A stretch of 43,254 bases of DNA from the IMG/VR virus record IMGVR_UViG_3300020202_000124, positions 1-43,254 of that record; one strand, written 5' to 3'. The notes under the pieces were generated by a model. The model searched no databases and was not told where the DNA came from. It saw nothing but the letters and a program-made list of their open reading frames with translations. A program made the translations under genes and the position numbers. Shown piece after piece: positions 1 through 5,799 of this stretch (positions within the stretch are counted from its first letter, which is position 1; every line of letters starts with the position of its first letter). This DNA is from a virus.

Positions 1-2
1 TG

Positions 3-506
3 ATTACGTTTAGCAACCCGGCGGCCCGTCGCCTCCCGCAGGATTGGCTTGAGTTGTCGCGCTGGTGTCTCGTTGACCGGCGTGGCAGCGAGCAATGGGC
101 GGCATGCCTTCGGTGGCTTAGACAGCGCACCGAGGCGACAACGATCGTCAGCTACTCTGACCCGAGCGTGGGCCACGACGGAGCCCTTTACCGTGCCTGC
201 GGGTGGCTGTGGGCGCCCGTTTGGCACGTACTGCGCGAGCCGCCCACTGGCTGCGGTTTCCGTGGCGGGAAGCGCCAGCGCGCGAAACACCGATGGGTCT
301 ATCTGCTCAAGCCCGACGATCGCAGGGGCGCGGCGCTGGCACTTCGTGATGAGGCGCTCGCGCGGAAGTGGCCTTGGATCTCGTACACGGAGCCGGCGTG
401 GCGACGCGGGATCCCGGTTGTCCACAACGGGCTCATGAGCCGCTATCGCCGCTGGCGAGAGGCGGTTGGTTCATTCCGCACCTTCGACCCACCGGAGACG
501 AAATGA
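3..506 (+). CDS. Mom-like DNA modification protein (5' partial)
   Basis: The frame is open to the left edge, so the N-terminus lies outside the window. The visible 167 residues contain an ELSRWCLVD-type strand and helix, then SYSDPSVGHDGALYRACGW. This arrangement is typical of phage Mom-like proteins, a GNAT-fold family whose Mu member modifies adenines in DNA and protects it from restriction. Usual length is about 200-230 residues, so roughly 50 are missing. A TTG at 54 could start a shorter product, but that would remove the conserved ITFSNP strand. The stop overlaps the next ATG (ATGA at 503), so the gene begins a run of coupled small genes. The family assignment comes from motif recall, and enzymatic activity is inferred. 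Confidence 0.7.
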   Translation: MTFSNPAARRLPQDWLELSRWCLVDRRGSEQWAACLRWLRQRTEATTIVSYSDPSVGHDGALYRACGWLWAPVWHVLREPPTGCGFRGGKRQRAKHRWVYLLKPDDRRGAALALRDEALARKWPWISYTEPAWRRGIPVVHNGLMSRYRRWREAVGSFRTFDPPETK

Positions 507-724
507 CCGAAAAGGAACTTCGCGACGAGTGGCGGGCGCGTCTGCAGGCCGCGACGCACGCCATCCGGCATGCGCACGATGCCATTGAGAGGCTGTCCGA
601 GATAGCCCCTTGCGACGTGGACATGAAGGTGTGCTTCGCCAGCAACACCACGTACGGCGCAGAGGCGCTGCTCCGCGAGGCGGACTCACTGATGAGGCGC
701 CGCAAGAAACGGAGCCGTTCATGA
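503..724 (+). CDS. Small helical hypothetical protein
   Basis: A 73-residue product whose ATG overlaps the preceding stop (ATGA). It is charged, rich in Arg, Ala and Glu, and probably two helices, with the basic tail RRRKKRSRS. I do not recognise a family. Coupling on both sides (the next ATG is at 721) supports it as a real gene in a polycistronic unit. The basic tail could contact nucleic acid, but that is only a guess from composition. Confidence 0.65.
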   Translation: MTEKELRDEWRARLQAATHAIRHAHDAIERLSEIAPCDVDMKVCFASNTTYGAEALLREADSLMRRRKKRSRS

Positions 725-1089
725 GAAACGGGTCGTTCCACGAGTGCCGCGTGTGCGAGGAGTGCTCGCAGCAGTTCTACGGCTGCGGCGCCGCCGAGGA
801 GCGGGCGCGGATCGTGGCGCTACTCCGCGAGCTTGAGCGCGGCTACGACTCGGCGATGGAGGGCGCGGACGAGCACGAATTCCTGCGCGCCGAGGGCGCA
901 GCTGGCGCCATCCGCGACGCGATTAGCGCCATCGAGCGCGGCGAGCACATCAGCCCGCCCGACATCAGCCAACAGCGCGGCCTGCCGACGTCACAGGGCA
1001 CGCACCCAGACGGCACACGGTGGGCGCGGTGGGACGGCGGCGAGGGGCCGCTGGATTCGTTCAAAGTCGACGGCTCCAAGGAGGGGTGA
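721..1089 (+). CDS. Hypothetical protein with N-terminal Cys cluster
   Basis: A 122-residue product starting at an ATG that overlaps the upstream stop. Near the N-terminus it has CRVCEEC followed by a further Cys (FYGC), a possible zinc site. A helical segment (about residues 25-70) and a Gly/Pro-rich tail follow. The same reading frame is open further upstream, but the coupled ATG at 721 is the natural start. The middle resembles many small phage proteins with a zinc knuckle followed by an AAEERARIVALLREL-type helix. Function unknown. Confidence 0.7.
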   Translation: MRNGSFHECRVCEECSQQFYGCGAAEERARIVALLRELERGYDSAMEGADEHEFLRAEGAAGAIRDAISAIERGEHISPPDISQQRGLPTSQGTHPDGTRWARWDGGEGPLDSFKVDGSKEG

Positions 1090-1448
1090 TGGCCCATCGT
1101 GAGTGCATGCGCGAGATCGCCGACATGCTCAAGCGCGAGTCGGAGGCGCGCAAGGGCAGCGCCGCCGGAGACGCGGCCGAGCTGTTCGCGTACAAGATCC
1201 GCGACGAAGCGCAGCTCGCCGAGCGCTGTTCGGCGGATCTCGAGGACGAGCGGCGGACCATGTGCGAGTACGCCAGACGGCGGTTGACTTCGCGCCTCGA
1301 GTGGCTGAACGAGCCGCAGCTACACGCAACCCCGGTGAAGATGCTCAAAGAGTTCGTGCGCCGCGAGATCGAGGACTGCTTCAATCGGATCGCGTCCGGT
1401 GACCACATGCGCATGGCCGATTCGTTGAGCACGAAAGGGTCGGAATGA
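1089..1448 (+). CDS. Small alpha-helical hypothetical protein
   Basis: A 119-residue product. Its ATG (1089) shares a base with the previous TGA, and its own stop overlaps the ATG at 1445. It is strongly charged and helical (MREIADMLKRESEARK; LEDERRTMCEYARRRL). No domain was recognised. Its place in a coupled run of small genes next to the Mom-like gene supports expression but gives no function. Confidence 0.65.
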   Translation: MAHRECMREIADMLKRESEARKGSAAGDAAELFAYKIRDEAQLAERCSADLEDERRTMCEYARRRLTSRLEWLNEPQLHATPVKMLKEFVRREIEDCFNRIASGDHMRMADSLSTKGSE

Positions 1449-1582
1449 AGCCCGAGGACACGCCAGTGCGCTGCCGGTTCTACGAGCACACCGACGGCGG
1501 CGCGCGCACGGAGGTCGAGCCGGGCCTTATCGGCGAGTTGATCGTGCCCCGTGCCCTCGGTCCATCCGATGACCTGGAATAG
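1445..1582 (+). CDS. Short hypothetical protein (45 aa)
   Basis: ATG at 1445 overlaps the preceding TGA (ATGA), and the frame runs 45 codons to TAG at 1580-1582. The peptide (begins MKPEDTPVRCRFYEH) is acidic with an IGELIVP strand-like segment. Short length limits confidence, but translational coupling matches its neighbours. It is the last gene before a promoter-like gap. No family recognised. Confidence 0.5.
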   Translation: MKPEDTPVRCRFYEHTDGGARTEVEPGLIGELIVPRALGPSDDLE

Positions 1583-1590
1583 TCATTTTC

Positions 1591-1620
1591 TTGTGTGACA
1601 TCAGGGGCAGTGTGTATGAC
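1591..1620 (+). promoter_or_regulatory. Candidate promoter
   Basis: TTGTGT (1591-1596), an 18-nt spacer, then TATGAC (1615-1620), just after the stop at 1582. Initiation 6-7 nt downstream would fall at or next to the ATG at 1626 and give a roughly 27-nt leader to the GTG at 1653. The -35 match is poor. Confidence 0.4.
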
Positions 1621-1652
1621 GCGACATGGCCCCAGTACGGAAGGAGTACCCA

Positions 1653-1865
1653 GTGGCAGGATCCTCCAGCATCTACAAACGGCTGGCCGAGCTCGAACGT
1701 GCGACGAGCCGGCACGACTCTGAGATCGAGTCGCTCTCGGAGGAACAGGATCGCGTGTTCGAGCACCTGCAGAAGATCCGTGCCAACCAGAGCGACTCTG
1801 AAGCCGAGCTCGCGCGGCTGTGGGGCCGCGTGCAGCGCCTCGAGGCCAAGCTGTCCAAGGGGTAG
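1653..1865 (+). CDS. Small coiled-coil protein
   Basis: A 70-residue, almost wholly helical protein. Heptad-like leucines (YKRLAELERA... RLWGRVQRLEAKL) predict a coiled coil, as in small phage proteins that oligomerise or chaperone tails. I chose GTG 1653 because AAGGAG lies 7 nt upstream. ATG 1626 in the same frame lacks a Shine-Dalgarno sequence but lies 6 nt after TATGAC and could be a leaderless start (79 aa). The gene stands alone between a promoter-like sequence and the integrase. Function unknown. Confidence 0.6.
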   Translation: MAGSSSIYKRLAELERATSRHDSEIESLSEEQDRVFEHLQKIRANQSDSEAELARLWGRVQRLEAKLSKG

Positions 1866-1881
1866 GCGCGACAACTTCATC

Positions 1882-1903
1882 CGATACCGTCGCGACGGTA
1901 TCG
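1882..1903. promoter_or_regulatory. 22-bp perfect palindrome upstream of int
   Basis: CGATACCGTCG is followed directly by its reverse complement CGACGGTATCG. A perfect 22-bp dyad in the gap before the integrase suggests an operator or a binding site for a dimeric protein such as a repressor or excision factor. The half-site core ATACCG reappears after the integrase at 3351-3356. Confidence 0.6.
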
Positions 1904-2074
1904 ATCGTGGTTGCGCTTCGCCCAAAACTGGCGTGACTACAGGGGATTTCGGTTGATCCCGCCACGCGGCGGCCGCACATTGATTCGGCCAAAAATCAGC
2001 ACTCATGCTGATTGTCGCCGGGCGTCCACCCCATCCGCGCCGAGGCTCACGGGCAGGCCGGAGGTGTGCTCGGG

Positions 2075-3268
2075 ATGACCCACGAAGATCTGGTTAAGGT
2101 GCTAGAGGCGCTGCGCAATCGGCCCGACCTGGCCGCGTTGGTCGGCGAGCAGCCGGCGCTCGCAAAGGCGGCGCTGGCGATGATCAACATCTCCGGCGCT
2201 CCGGCGCCGCAGTCTCTCGCCCCGGCGTACGCAGCGACCGCGGTCGCAGTTAGCACCGTCAACCGGGAGTCGACGCTCACGGTCGAGGAGCTGTTCAGCG
2301 AGTATCGCGAATGGGCTGAGCCGCGGATCAAGAGCTGGCACAACAGCCAACGCTGTCACTGGATCCACCTGATCAAGTTCTTCGGCAGGCGGACCATTGC
2401 CGAGCTGACTTACGACCTCGCCGATGAGTACCAGCAACGTCGGTTGCAGGAGCGCCGATTGGTGCCAAACGGCAAGGGCGGAACAAAACCAGGCCGAGGA
2501 TTTGTCATGCCCGGCACAATCAATTTGGAGTTGAACTCTATGCGCGCCTGCCTGAACTGGGCAGTGAAGCGCCGGAAGATCGCGACGAACCCGCTTACCG
2601 GACATCCGGACCTGCCGGTCGAAAAGCGCCGCCGCTTCGTCTGCAGCGAAGACGATTTTCGACGCATCCTTGAACACTGCCCGCCGACGCTGCGACTGAT
2701 GCTCGTTCTTGCGTATGAGACGGGCATGCGCCGCAACGAGTTCCGCCGTCTCGAGTGGGTAGAAGTCCACCTGCACGAGGATCCGCCCACGATCAAGCTG
2801 CCGCCGCACAAGACGAAAACCAAGCGCGCCCGAACGATCACGCTGGGCAAGCTCGCCGTTGAGATTCTGCGAGGAGTGCCGCGCCTGACAGGAAGCCGTT
2901 ACGTGTTCCCGAACCCGCTACGCGCAACGGGCGAGCCGATCCCGAAAAGCACGCTGTATCAGCAGTTCGTCAAGGCGCGCGAGCTCGCGAAGGTGAAGGG
3001 GCCGAACGACGAGGAGATCTGGATTCACACCTTGCGCAAGAGCCACGGCGTCAACATGGCGCTGGCGGGGATGCCGATCTACACGCTAATGGATCGGCTC
3101 GGTCACACGACGCTCGACGCTCACGCGGAATACACGCAGGTCTCAGAGGCGCACATCCGCGCGTCGCTCCAGTACCTCGACCGCGAGCGGAAAGGACCGC
3201 AGGGGACATCGCCCGAGGAGGCGCCCGTCCTTAAGTTCCTGAAGAGCGGAAATTCGGACGACGTGTAG
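2075..3268 (+). CDS. int: Tyrosine recombinase / phage integrase
   Basis: A 397-residue integrase that would catalyse site-specific recombination between phage and host attachment sites. The N-terminal core-binding region (about residues 65-165) is followed by the catalytic domain. Visible catalytic residues: Arg in TGMRRNE (about 219), a Lys in the KTKTK beta-hairpin, HTLR (His318, Arg321), LGH (His344) and Tyr353 in HAEYTQV. The ATG at 2075 is preferred because GGAGGT ends 9 nt upstream; TTG 2012 would add 21 Pro/Gly/His-rich residues with no ribosome site. Length is normal for the family. Its presence implies a temperate life cycle. The attP core was not identified. Confidence 0.95.
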   Translation: MTHEDLVKVLEALRNRPDLAALVGEQPALAKAALAMINISGAPAPQSLAPAYAATAVAVSTVNRESTLTVEELFSEYREWAEPRIKSWHNSQRCHWIHLIKFFGRRTIAELTYDLADEYQQRRLQERRLVPNGKGGTKPGRGFVMPGTINLELNSMRACLNWAVKRRKIATNPLTGHPDLPVEKRRRFVCSEDDFRRILEHCPPTLRLMLVLAYETGMRRNEFRRLEWVEVHLHEDPPTIKLPPHKTKTKRARTITLGKLAVEILRGVPRLTGSRYVFPNPLRATGEPIPKSTLYQQFVKARELAKVKGPNDEEIWIHTLRKSHGVNMALAGMPIYTLMDRLGHTTLDAHAEYTQVSEAHIRASLQYLDRERKGPQGTSPEEAPVLKFLKSGNSDDV

Positions 3269-3289
3269 GCAAACGGACCACTGTCGGAC

Positions 3290-3320
3290 AGAAAAAAGTT
3301 TTCCGCAAGCACTTTTTTCT
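3290..3320. terminator. A/T-rich inverted repeat after int
   Basis: AGAAAAAAGT (3290-3299) and ACTTTTTTCT (3311-3320) are perfect 10-bp inverted arms with an 11-nt loop, 21 bp after the integrase stop. The T-run suits an intrinsic terminator, but the stem is AT-rich, so it may be weak. It could instead be part of the attachment region. Confidence 0.45.
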
Positions 3321-3330
3321 AGACATGCCG

Positions 3331-3356
3331 CCATACGGTATGGTTCATAGATACCG
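3331..3356. promoter_or_regulatory. Palindrome and half-site downstream of int
   Basis: CCATAC-G-GTATGG (3331-3343) is a 13-bp palindrome, followed by ATACCG at 3351-3356. CGGTAT/ATACCG matches the half-site of the palindrome at 1882-1903. The sites therefore bracket the integrase gene, as expected for arm-type, Xis or repressor sites. Confidence 0.4.
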
Positions 3357-3480
3357 CCGACCATGCGAAGAACTCCCGACTTTTCAGTGCTCGCGCCTGG
3401 TAGGGGCCGCCGCGAAGTCGGGCATGGATATGTCCTCGCTCATGGTCGGCAAACTGCGAGCAGCAGGCGGCCCCTACTAG
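3356..3480. other. Densely self-complementary region (structured RNA or attachment site)
   Basis: Four sets of complementary arms lie within 125 bp: 3356-3365 with 3441-3450 (10 bp perfect), 3375-3382 with 3415-3422 (8 bp), 3388-3394 with 3456-3462 (7 bp), and 3397-3411 with 3466-3480 (14 of 15). The last pair crosses the first two, so they could all form only as pseudoknots or as alternative folds. The region lies between the integrase and the first gene of the next operon, where a phage attachment site or a regulatory leader would be expected. An ATG at 3363 opens a frame continuous with the next gene but lacks a ribosome site. Confidence 0.5.
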
Positions 3481-3506
3481 ACGCGACCACGAAAGGTGCT
3501 GAGACG

Positions 3507-3848
3507 ATGAAACGCACGGCTCGTTCGAAGGAACGTGCCGCGTTCGGAGCCGATGGACGGGGAGGGACCGCGAAGCGGACCAATCTCCGGATTGGCTCCA
3601 AGCGTGGCCAAACGCACACCGGCTCTCATTTTCCTACCCGTAATGCGTCCGCGGGATTAGGCATCGCTAGAGTCAATCCCTCGACCGTCACTGACGCCGA
3701 GGTCACTTGGATCCGCGCTCTTTACGCTGCGCGCGACGAGCGGATTGTCTCCGGTGAGTGGTCGGCGAAATACCGGCGCGCACTAGAGGCCGCCCGGTAC
3801 GCCCGTCAGGTCTACGAGCGCGTCCGGCGCGAGGCAGGGGCGTCGTGA
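3507..3848 (+). CDS. Basic hypothetical protein
   Basis: A 113-residue product. The N-terminal 50 residues are rich in Arg, Lys and Gly (MKRTARSKERAAFG...), suggesting nucleic-acid binding or disorder. The C-terminal half is helical, with TVTDAEVTWIRALYAARDE resembling the helix found before HTH or HNH modules in small phage proteins, though no catalytic motif is present. ATG 3507 has AAAGG about 10 nt upstream. The stop overlaps the next GTG (3845). First gene of the replication-side operon, so an early role is likely. No family assigned. Confidence 0.6.
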   Translation: MKRTARSKERAAFGADGRGGTAKRTNLRIGSKRGQTHTGSHFPTRNASAGLGIARVNPSTVTDAEVTWIRALYAARDERIVSGEWSAKYRRALEAARYARQVYERVRREAGAS

Positions 3849-4069
3849 GGCGGCAGGTACACGAGAAGCTGCTGCGCCAGGGTGGGTCGGACATCATCGT
3901 CGGCGACGGCGGCGGCGAAGATGTGTTCTTGAAGGTCCAGAGCGGCGACGCCGACCAGGCCCCGAGGTACGCCTACATGAACCTGGCCGACGCCGAGTGG
4001 CTAATCGACCGGCTACGGTTCTACCGGGCAAAGGCCAGGCGTCGGACCAGGGAAAGGAAGCGGCCGTGA
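3845..4069 (+). CDS. Small hypothetical protein
   Basis: A 74-residue product with a GTG start overlapping the upstream TGA and a stop overlapping the next GTG at 4066. The sequence (IIVGDGGGEDVFLKVQ; YAYMNLADAEWLIDRLRFY) looks like a small alpha/beta fold with a basic tail, RAKARRRTRERKRP. Such proteins are common in phage early operons with no known function. Confidence 0.65.
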   Translation: MRRQVHEKLLRQGGSDIIVGDGGGEDVFLKVQSGDADQAPRYAYMNLADAEWLIDRLRFYRAKARRRTRERKRP

Positions 4070-4302
4070 GGCTCTTCATGCGCCTCAGCGCGCATAGCGA
4101 CGCCGCCGACGCCCTCGACGAGGCCGCGGCGCTCAGCCCCCTGATGCCCATCCTGCACCCGGCCCAGTCGGCGCCGTTCGTCGGGGTGGTGGAGCTGGAC
4201 CCGTTCCGCGCGATGGACGCCTACGCCGAGCTGGCTGGCGATCTGCGACAGCGAGCGTGCGAACTGGAGGCGTTGGCGGAGGCGGCTAGGGATGGGCGCT
4301 GA
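4066..4302 (+). CDS. Small acidic hypothetical protein
   Basis: A 78-residue product, GTG start coupled to the preceding stop. It is Ala- and Asp-rich and mainly helical, with a short hydrophobic stretch in the middle (FVGVVEL). No recognised domain. Its end overlaps the next gene by 11 bp. Confidence 0.6.
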   Translation: MRLFMRLSAHSDAADALDEAAALSPLMPILHPAQSAPFVGVVELDPFRAMDAYAELAGDLRQRACELEALAEAARDGR

Positions 4303-4507
4303 AGCTCTACGGCAAGATCTACCTCTACTACAAGCAACCGCGTTTCCCCCGCGGATTCGCCGGTATTTGCAGCTGAAGGCGCACCTGGAGAGCGAGCACT
4401 GTCGCGCCTCTGTTGCCGCTCGTGTGGCAACTATGCAGGCCATGGCCGCGCTGGTGGAGGCGATGCCGCATGACGAGGTCGTGGCGGTGTGGGAGTTGTG
4501 CCGATGA
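4292..4507 (+). CDS. Small hypothetical protein
   Basis: A 71-residue product starting at ATG 4292, overlapping the previous gene by 11 bp and ending in an ATGA overlap at 4504. The C-terminal half is helical (MQAMAALVEAMPHDEVVAVW). The N-terminal 25 residues look less natural than the overlapping frame from 4299, which encodes KLYGKIYLYYKQPRFPRGF before a stop at 4374. This hints at an old frameshift or another short product. Function unknown. Confidence 0.5.
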   Translation: MGAEALRQDLPLLQATAFPPRIRRYLQLKAHLESEHCRASVAARVATMQAMAALVEAMPHDEVVAVWELCR

Positions 4508-4785
4508 GCGACACGATCGTGGGCGTCCCCCCGTCGCCGCCAGTGGACGACCTGCCCGAGGCCGTCGCCGAGGTGGCGCCGACCGTCTCGACCCGACGCG
4601 CGCTGCGGATGCTGCTGCAGGCCCGGGCGCTGTGGACGGAGATCCGCGAGCTGGAGGCGACGGCGAGCCAGAAGCGGATGGAGCTCGCGAACCTGGTCGG
4701 CCAGAACGCGGCCGAGTTGTCGGCCGGGCTCGCTCACGAGGACTGCACGGCACTGCTGGCGTGGCTGGGAGAGGCGGCGCGATGA
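4504..4785 (+). CDS. Small helical hypothetical protein
   Basis: A 93-residue product with its ATG in an ATGA overlap on the upstream side and another overlap (4782) downstream. A Pro-rich N-terminus precedes a long helix (ALRMLLQARALWTEIRELEATASQKRMELANLV) that may form a coiled coil. No family recognised. Confidence 0.65.
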   Translation: MSDTIVGVPPSPPVDDLPEAVAEVAPTVSTRRALRMLLQARALWTEIRELEATASQKRMELANLVGQNAAELSAGLAHEDCTALLAWLGEAAR

Positions 4786-4940
4786 GGCCGACGCTGCGGT
4801 CATGGCAGGAGCTGCTCGAGCTGCTGAACGAGGAGCGCCAACGGATTCTGGCGCAGCCGTACACGACGTCGGCCAGCAGGCGGCTCGAGGCGGTGGACGA
4901 CATCGAAGACGACATCTGGGAGCGCCTACAGAATGGCTAG
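4782..4940 (+). CDS. Short helical hypothetical protein (52 aa)
   Basis: ATG 4782 lies in an ATGA overlap with the preceding stop, and the frame ends at 4940, overlapping the initiator gene that begins at 4933. Two helices are suggested (WQELLELLNEERQRIL; RLEAVDDIEDDIWERLQ). Length and coupling fit a genuine small early gene. Function unknown. Confidence 0.55.
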   Translation: MRPTLRSWQELLELLNEERQRILAQPYTTSASRRLEAVDDIEDDIWERLQNG

Positions 4941-5799
4941 GTACAGGAAGGTCGACGTCAGGATCTGGCTCGACGAGAAGGTGCGGCGGCTGACTCCCAT
5001 TCAGCCGTGCGGGCAGGGGCTCTGGTACTACCTGTTGACCAACCCGCACACCGGGAACATTCCCGGGCTCTATCGCGCCGGTGAGGCGGCCATCGCCGAA
5101 GACCTGGGGTGGTCGACGAAAGCCTTCCGGCAAGCCTTCGGGGAAGTCTTCCGGGAAGGCTTGGTCAAAGCCGACTGGTCGTCACGCGTCGTCTGGATCC
5201 CCGGCGCCATCAAGTACAACCGGCCGGAGAGTCCCAACGTCGTTCGCGGCTGGTCCATCCACTGGGACGAGATCCCGGGCTGCGATCTGAAGACGGAGGC
5301 GTATGCCTTCCTGAAAGCCTACCTGGAAGGCTTAGGGGAAGGCTTCGGCAAAGCCTTCGACGAAGCCTGCCGCCAGCCTTGGTGCCACCCTTCGCCTAAT
5401 CAAGAGCAAGAGCAAGAACAAGAGCAAGAAACACTTGGTGGCCTTCGCGTCTCTGACCTGGTCATCGAGGTAATCGCACACTATCGCACCTATCACCCGC
5501 GCTCGTTCCGACTGCCGACGTCGAACCTCCGCGAATGGCGGAAGATCGCCGGGCACTTACGCGCTGGCTACACCGTCGCCGAGCTGTGCTCGGTCATCGA
5601 CGCGTACGAGCGCGACCCGTGGCACCAGGGGCAGAACGACCGCGGGAAAAAGTACGACTCGCTCGAGCTCTACATGCGCGACGAGGAGCACGTGCGGCGT
5701 GGCCTCGAGATGGCCGGCGAGCCGAAGCAGCAGCAGCTACTCGACCCGGTGCTGGCGCTGCACGAGCAGATCGCGGCCAGAGGAGCCGGCGCACGATGA
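4933..5799 (+). CDS. Replication initiator / helicase-loader-like protein (phage O type)
   Basis: A 288-residue protein resembling phage replisome organisers. The N-terminal half (about 1-130) looks like a winged-helix domain found in O-like and DnaD-like proteins (KVDVRIWLDEKVRRL, then GLWYYLLTNPHTGNIPGLY). A low-complexity EQEQEQEQE linker (about 157-166) leads to a helical C-terminal domain with WRKIAGHLRAGYTVAEL. The downstream neighbour is the primase-helicase, overlapping by 4 nt, which fits an initiator that recruits it. The gene carries two arrays of 12-bp repeats, so it may contain the origin as lambda O does. The KAF/EGL four-residue repeats in the protein are those arrays translated. 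Confidence 0.75.
   Translation: MARYRKVDVRIWLDEKVRRLTPIQPCGQGLWYYLLTNPHTGNIPGLYRAGEAAIAEDLGWSTKAFRQAFGEVFREGLVKADWSSRVVWIPGAIKYNRPESPNVVRGWSIHWDEIPGCDLKTEAYAFLKAYLEGLGEGFGKAFDEACRQPWCHPSPNQEQEQEQEQETLGGLRVSDLVIEVIAHYRTYHPRSFRLPTSNLREWRKIAGHLRAGYTVAELCSVIDAYERDPWHQGQNDRGKKYDSLELYMRDEEHVRRGLEMAGEPKQQQLLDPVLALHEQIAARGAGAR
5120..5172 (+). repeat. Iteron-like array 1 (12-bp tandem units)
   Basis: Four consecutive 12-bp units begin AAGCC, AAGCC, AAGTC and AAGGC (5120, 5132, 5144, 5156), followed by a partial AAGCC at 5168. The core AAGCCTTC is near-palindromic. Location inside the initiator gene suggests origin binding sites. Confidence 0.65.
5315..5380 (+). repeat. Iteron-like array 2 (12-bp tandem units)
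   Basis: Five consecutive 12-bp units start at 5315, 5327, 5339, 5351 and 5363 (AAGCC/AAGGC cores), with a partial AGCCTT at 5375. It has the same core and period as array 1, 143 bp away. The purine-rich CAAGAG hexamer run at 5401-5430 follows, as low-stability tracts follow iterons in lambdoid origins. Confidence 0.65.
5401..5430 (+). repeat. CAAGAG hexamer repeats
   Basis: Five near-identical CAAGAG/CAAGAA units encode the QEQEQEQEQE linker of the initiator. The top strand is almost pyrimidine-free, so strand asymmetry is strong beside the iteron-like array. Confidence 0.6.

Noticed and set aside
3340-3480. A 46-residue plus-strand frame (ATG 3340) through the self-complementary region
   Set aside because: It has a protein-like C-terminus but no ribosome site or promoter box, and the inverted repeats explain the sequence better. 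Kept only as a possibility.
3397-3480. Integron attC site or retron RNA
   Set aside because: The arms are long and inverted, but the attC core boxes are absent and no reverse transcriptase is encoded anywhere in the window.
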